Shown: piece after piece, positions 5,560-8,192 of the stretch
How positions within the stretch are numbered: the stretch's first letter is position 1
How the letters are laid out: the number at the start of each line of letters is the position of its first letter
Assembly: GCA_947625075.1 (NCBI GenBank)
Contig: CANQMY010000040.1
Location: forward strand, 1 to 8,192
Direction: 5' to 3'
DNA from: an uncultured Clostridia bacterium
GTDB lineage: Bacteria > Bacillota > Clostridia > TANB77 > CAG-508
DNA length: 8,192 bases
Notes under the pieces: generated by a model
What the model was told of the DNA's origin: nothing
The model's input: the letters and a program-made list of their open reading frames with translations, nothing else
Database searches by the model: none
Program-made: the position numbers and the translations under genes

Positions 5560-6537
5560 TTATATTGCCAAAATTCCTATAATAGATGCAACTAAAGTAA
5601 TCAAACTAAATGTTGATACAATCTTATTTTCTTTCCAACCTTCTATTTCAAAATGGTGATGTATTGGTGCCATTTTAAATAATCTCTTTTTAGTTTTTTT
5701 ATAATAAATAACTTGCAATATTACAGAAACTGTTTCTATTATTGGTACAATTGCAATTATTAATAAAAGAAGTGGTACTTTAAGATACAAAGAAATACCA
5801 GCAATAGCTCCTCCTAAAAGAAGTGATCCTGTATCTCCCATAAATATATGTGCTGGATGTAAATTAAATAATAAAAATCCTAATCCTGCACCTATTACAA
5901 TACAACCAAATATTGTTGTTTCTTTTACTCCAAATATAATTGATATAACTGTTAAACATGTTAGAATTATTGTAGTTACACTTGTTGATAATCCATCAAT
6001 ACCATCAGTTAAATTTACAGCATTTGTTGTTCCTAGAATTACTATTATTGCAAAAGGTATATAAATCCATATTGGTAAAGTTAAATATACCTTAAAAAAT
6101 GGTATATAAATATCTGTTCCATTTTTAAATACAAATACTAACATTATTACATATATTAGTGATATTAAAAATAAACCAAACATTTTTGCTTTTGCACTTA
6201 TTCCATCAGTATTATGAAGTATTACTTTTTTAAAATCATCTATAAAACCTATTATTCCAAATCCTATTGTAACAAAAATCATTGGAAGTAGTCTAGTTGC
6301 TATTTCAATTTCTTGAGAAGCATAGTCAATGTATAAAAAAGCACTTAAAAGTAATGTTGATAAAATTAAAATTATTCCTCCCATTGTTGTTGTACCTTTT
6401 TTATTAAGGTGCGATTTTGGTCCATCTTCTCTTTCTGACTGTCCTACTTTTAATTTTTTTAATGTTGGCAATACTATCATTGATATTACTACACTAACTG
6501 TAAAAGATAAAAGTAATATCTTTATTTGAAAGCTCAT
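5560..6537 (-). CDS. mraY: MraY, phospho-N-acetylmuramoyl-pentapeptide transferase, 325 aa
   Basis: Transfers phospho-MurNAc-pentapeptide from UDP to undecaprenyl phosphate, forming lipid I at the cytoplasmic face of the membrane. The protein is polytopic with about ten hydrophobic segments and has the normal Firmicute length. Visible family motifs are GPKSHLNKKGTTTMGG (39-54), GFIDDFKK (97-104) with D100/D101 for magnesium, NAVNLTDGIDGLS (172-184), FMGDTGSLLLGG (232-243) with D235, and the histidine motif MAPIHHHFE (289-297). All key residues are present. The start ATG is 23 nt after the murE stop and has AAGGGGG 7 nt upstream, so it is very likely cotranscribed with murE. The next gene is ftsW rather than the murD found here in many Firmicutes. 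Confidence 0.97.
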   Translation of the reverse strand: MSFQIKILLLSFTVSVVISMIVLPTLKKLKVGQSEREDGPKSHLNKKGTTTMGGIILILSTLLLSAFLYIDYASQEIEIATRLLPMIFVTIGFGIIGFIDDFKKVILHNTDGISAKAKMFGLFLISLIYVIMLVFVFKNGTDIYIPFFKVYLTLPIWIYIPFAIIVILGTTNAVNLTDGIDGLSTSVTTIILTCLTVISIIFGVKETTIFGCIVIGAGLGFLLFNLHPAHIFMGDTGSLLLGGAIAGISLYLKVPLLLLIIAIVPIIETVSVILQVIYYKKTKKRLFKMAPIHHHFEIEGWKENKIVSTFSLITLVASIIGILAI

Positions 6538-6560
6538 TAGTTTTCCCCCTTATAGTCTTT

Positions 6561-8066
6561 TTATTTGCCTACTTTTTTGCCTTGTTTATCTGAAATAATC
6601 TCATCTATCACATCTCTAATAATTACTCTTTCATCATAAGGATTTTTTACATGATTTATTTCTTGATAAGTTTCATGGCCTTTTCCTGCTAATACTACTA
6701 TATCATTTTTTTGTGCCATTTCTATTGCTTTTTTTATAGCTTGAGTTCTATCTACTATACATTCATATTTACCTTTTGTCTTTTTTATTCCTTCTTCAAT
6801 TTGTTCTACTATTTTTTCTGGTTCTTCTGTACGAGGATTATCTGAAGTAATTATTGTATAATTTGCTATTCTTCCAGAAATTTCTCCCATTATTTTTCTT
6901 TTTCCTGGGTCTCTATCTCCGCCACATCCAAATACTGATATTACTCTTCCTCTTGTATATGCTTTAACAGCTTGTAATATGCTTTGTAAACTTTCAGGTG
7001 AATGTGCATAATCTATCATTATGGTTAAATCTAATTTATTATCTACTAACTCACTTCTTCCTGGTACACGTACCTCTTCTAATGCTGTTTTTATATTTTG
7101 TGTGTCTACACCTAATCGTTCAGCAACTGATATAGCTGCTAAACTATTATATACACTAAATCTTCCCGGAATAAATGTTTTTATTCTTTCATTGTTACCA
7201 TTTACTTTTACTCTAAAATCTACATATGAATTAGTTATTGTAATGTCTTTTGCAAGCATATTACATTCGTTATCTATTCCATAAGTTTTTATTTCACAGT
7301 TAGGTGCTAATTTTGGTACTTTTATAAGATTATAGTCATCAATATTTATATACCCATATGGACACATTTTAAATAACATTACTTTTGAATTAAAGTAATC
7401 TTCCATATCTGGGTGTTCCTTTTCACTAATATGGTCTTCTGAAAAATTTGTAAATACACCTATATTAAAATCACATCCATCTACTCTATGTAGTTTTAAG
7501 CTTTGAGATGATACTTCCATTACAACTGCTTGGCATTTTTCTTCTACCATTTTTGCAAATAAACTTTGTAATTTTATACTATCTGGTGTTGTTCTATCAC
7601 TATCTTCTATTTTCTTATTTCCAATATATGTTGCAATAGTTCCAATTAATCCAGTTTTTATTCCTTGTCTTTCAAGAATTTCTTTTATCATAAATGTTGT
7701 TGTTGTTTTACCTTTTGTTCCTGTTACTCCTATTAACTGTAATTTTCTAGAAGGATTATCGTAAAAATTACATGCACACTTTGACATAGCAATTCTTGTA
7801 TCTGGTGCAGCTACTATTGTAACTCCTTCTGGTATATCTTTTAATACATCTTTTACCATATTCTCATTTACTAAAACTGCTTTAGCTCCTGATTTTATTG
7901 CTTGTGAAATATAATCATGTCCATCTGTATCAAATCCTTTAATTGCAATAAAAAAATCTCCTTGTTTTATTTGTCTAGAATCACTAGTAATGTTTGTTAT
8001 CTCTAGTTCCAAATCTCCTTTTGCTTTAAGTCCTTCTATTCCCATTAAAATATTTTTAAGTCTCAT
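6561..8066 (-). CDS. murE: MurE, UDP-MurNAc-L-Ala-D-Glu:meso-diaminopimelate ligase, 501 aa
   Basis: Cytoplasmic Mur ligase that adds the third stem amino acid to UDP-MurNAc-L-Ala-D-Glu using ATP. The N-terminal domain (about 1-105) carries TSDSRQIKQGDFFIAIKG (27-44) for UDP binding. The central ATPase domain has the P-loop GVTGTKGKTTTT (113-124), the DRTTPDS loop (157-163), EVSSQ (184-188) and the lysine expected to be carbamylated, K228 in YFNSKVMLF. The C-terminal domain has PGRSE (335-339), YAHSPES (353-359), FGCGGDRDPGKR (379-390), DNPR (409-412) and GKGHE (461-465). DNPR is the established signature for meso-diaminopimelate rather than lysine, so the cell wall is predicted to be DAP type. 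The start has a textbook AAAGGAG 5 nt upstream. It is the first gene of the visible operon. Length is normal for the family. Confidence 0.97.
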   Translation of the reverse strand: MRLKNILMGIEGLKAKGDLELEITNITSDSRQIKQGDFFIAIKGFDTDGHDYISQAIKSGAKAVLVNENMVKDVLKDIPEGVTIVAAPDTRIAMSKCACNFYDNPSRKLQLIGVTGTKGKTTTTFMIKEILERQGIKTGLIGTIATYIGNKKIEDSDRTTPDSIKLQSLFAKMVEEKCQAVVMEVSSQSLKLHRVDGCDFNIGVFTNFSEDHISEKEHPDMEDYFNSKVMLFKMCPYGYINIDDYNLIKVPKLAPNCEIKTYGIDNECNMLAKDITITNSYVDFRVKVNGNNERIKTFIPGRFSVYNSLAAISVAERLGVDTQNIKTALEEVRVPGRSELVDNKLDLTIMIDYAHSPESLQSILQAVKAYTRGRVISVFGCGGDRDPGKRKIMGEISGRIANYTIITSDNPRTEEPEKIVEQIEEGIKKTKGKYECIVDRTQAIKKAIEMAQKNDIVVLAGKGHETYQEINHVKNPYDERVIIRDVIDEIISDKQGKKVGK

Positions 8067-8106
8067 AATCTCTCCTTTAAGTTTATGAACTTTTAAAATT
8101 TATAAT

Positions 8107-8124
8107 ATGTTTTAATTAAAACAT
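8107..8124. repeat. 18-bp perfect palindrome in the murE leader
   Basis: ATGTTTTAATTAAAACAT reads the same on both strands. It sits about 40 bp before the murE start and downstream of the candidate -10 box, where a repressor operator could lie. It could also form a short hairpin in the leader RNA. It is made mostly of A and T, so chance is a real alternative, and no second copy is visible in the window. Confidence 0.4.
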
Positions 8125-8138
8125 TATTATCCTTTTAT

Positions 8139-8168
8139 ATTATATACCTAATAATATGAAAAAAACAA
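8139..8168 (-). promoter_or_regulatory. Weak candidate promoter for the murE-mraY-ftsW-murG operon
   Basis: A perfect -10 hexamer TATAAT lies at 8144-8139 on the minus strand. The best upstream partner is TTGTTT (8168-8163) with an 18-nt spacer, matching only the TTG half of the -35 consensus and overlapping the terminator stem. A promoter is expected here, because a terminator precedes murE and no better pair was found in the 126 bp available. The exact boxes are uncertain. Confidence 0.35.
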
Positions 8169-8192
8169 GATTATATTCAAATAATCTTGTTT
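8159..8192 (-). terminator. Probable intrinsic terminator of the gene upstream of murE
   Basis: Read on the minus strand, a perfect 12-bp stem pairs AAACAAGATTAT (8192-8181) with ATAATCTTGTTT (8174-8163), closing a 6-nt loop. It runs into seven Ts (8165-8159). The stem has only two G-C pairs but is long, as is common in AT-rich genomes. The stem reaches the window edge, so it may be longer and could act in both directions. It separates murE from whatever lies at higher coordinates. Confidence 0.65.

Noticed and set aside
6329..7284. Plus-strand open frames at 6329-6529 and 7021-7284
   Set aside because: Antisense to mraY and murE respectively, with no motifs of their own.
8079..8092. 5-bp hairpin AAGTT/AACTT immediately upstream of the murE Shine-Dalgarno as a third copy of the leader element
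   Set aside because: It lies on the other side of the Shine-Dalgarno, shares none of the UAUGCUA motif, and murE already has normal spacing.

Overview
This window is a very AT-rich stretch of bacterial chromosome (roughly three quarters A+T by eye). Every convincing gene lies on the minus strand, so the biological reading direction runs from high to low coordinates. Gene content, AT bias, strong AAGGAGG-type ribosome binding sites and a meso-diaminopimelate-type MurE point to a low-GC Firmicute, most likely an uncultured or poorly described clostridial lineage. I cannot name a species.

From 8192 downward the layout is as follows. A probable intrinsic terminator ends an unseen upstream gene. 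A short leader follows, with a candidate promoter and an 18-bp palindrome. Then comes a peptidoglycan-precursor and division cluster: murE (adds diaminopimelate to the UDP-MurNAc dipeptide), mraY (makes lipid I), ftsW/spoVE (SEDS glycosyltransferase that polymerises lipid II) and murG (makes lipid II). murF and murD, which often sit inside this cluster, are absent, so mraY is followed directly by ftsW. After murG comes topA (DNA topoisomerase I) with its own good promoter. Downstream are a 70-residue pseudopilin-like membrane protein and a purine-nucleosidase-family gene that runs off the left edge.

The most interesting signal is outside the proteins. The two spacers flanking ftsW (mraY-ftsW, 79 nt; ftsW-murG, 89 nt) are recognisably copies of one another. 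Each carries a Shine-Dalgarno sequence (GGAG) followed one base later by a perfect or near-perfect hairpin with a 5-nt loop, then exactly 10 nt, then the start codon (ATG for ftsW, TTG for murG). On the linear sequence the Shine-Dalgarno is 32 or 36 nt from the start, too far to work. With the hairpin folded, the spacing is 11 nt in both. Stem sequences differ between copies while pairing is kept. This looks like a duplicated structured ribosome-binding element controlling two consecutive steps of lipid II production and use.

The proteins themselves look intact and ordinary for their families. No mobile element, CRISPR array, tRNA or rRNA is visible, and no stretch longer than 300 bases lacks a gene.
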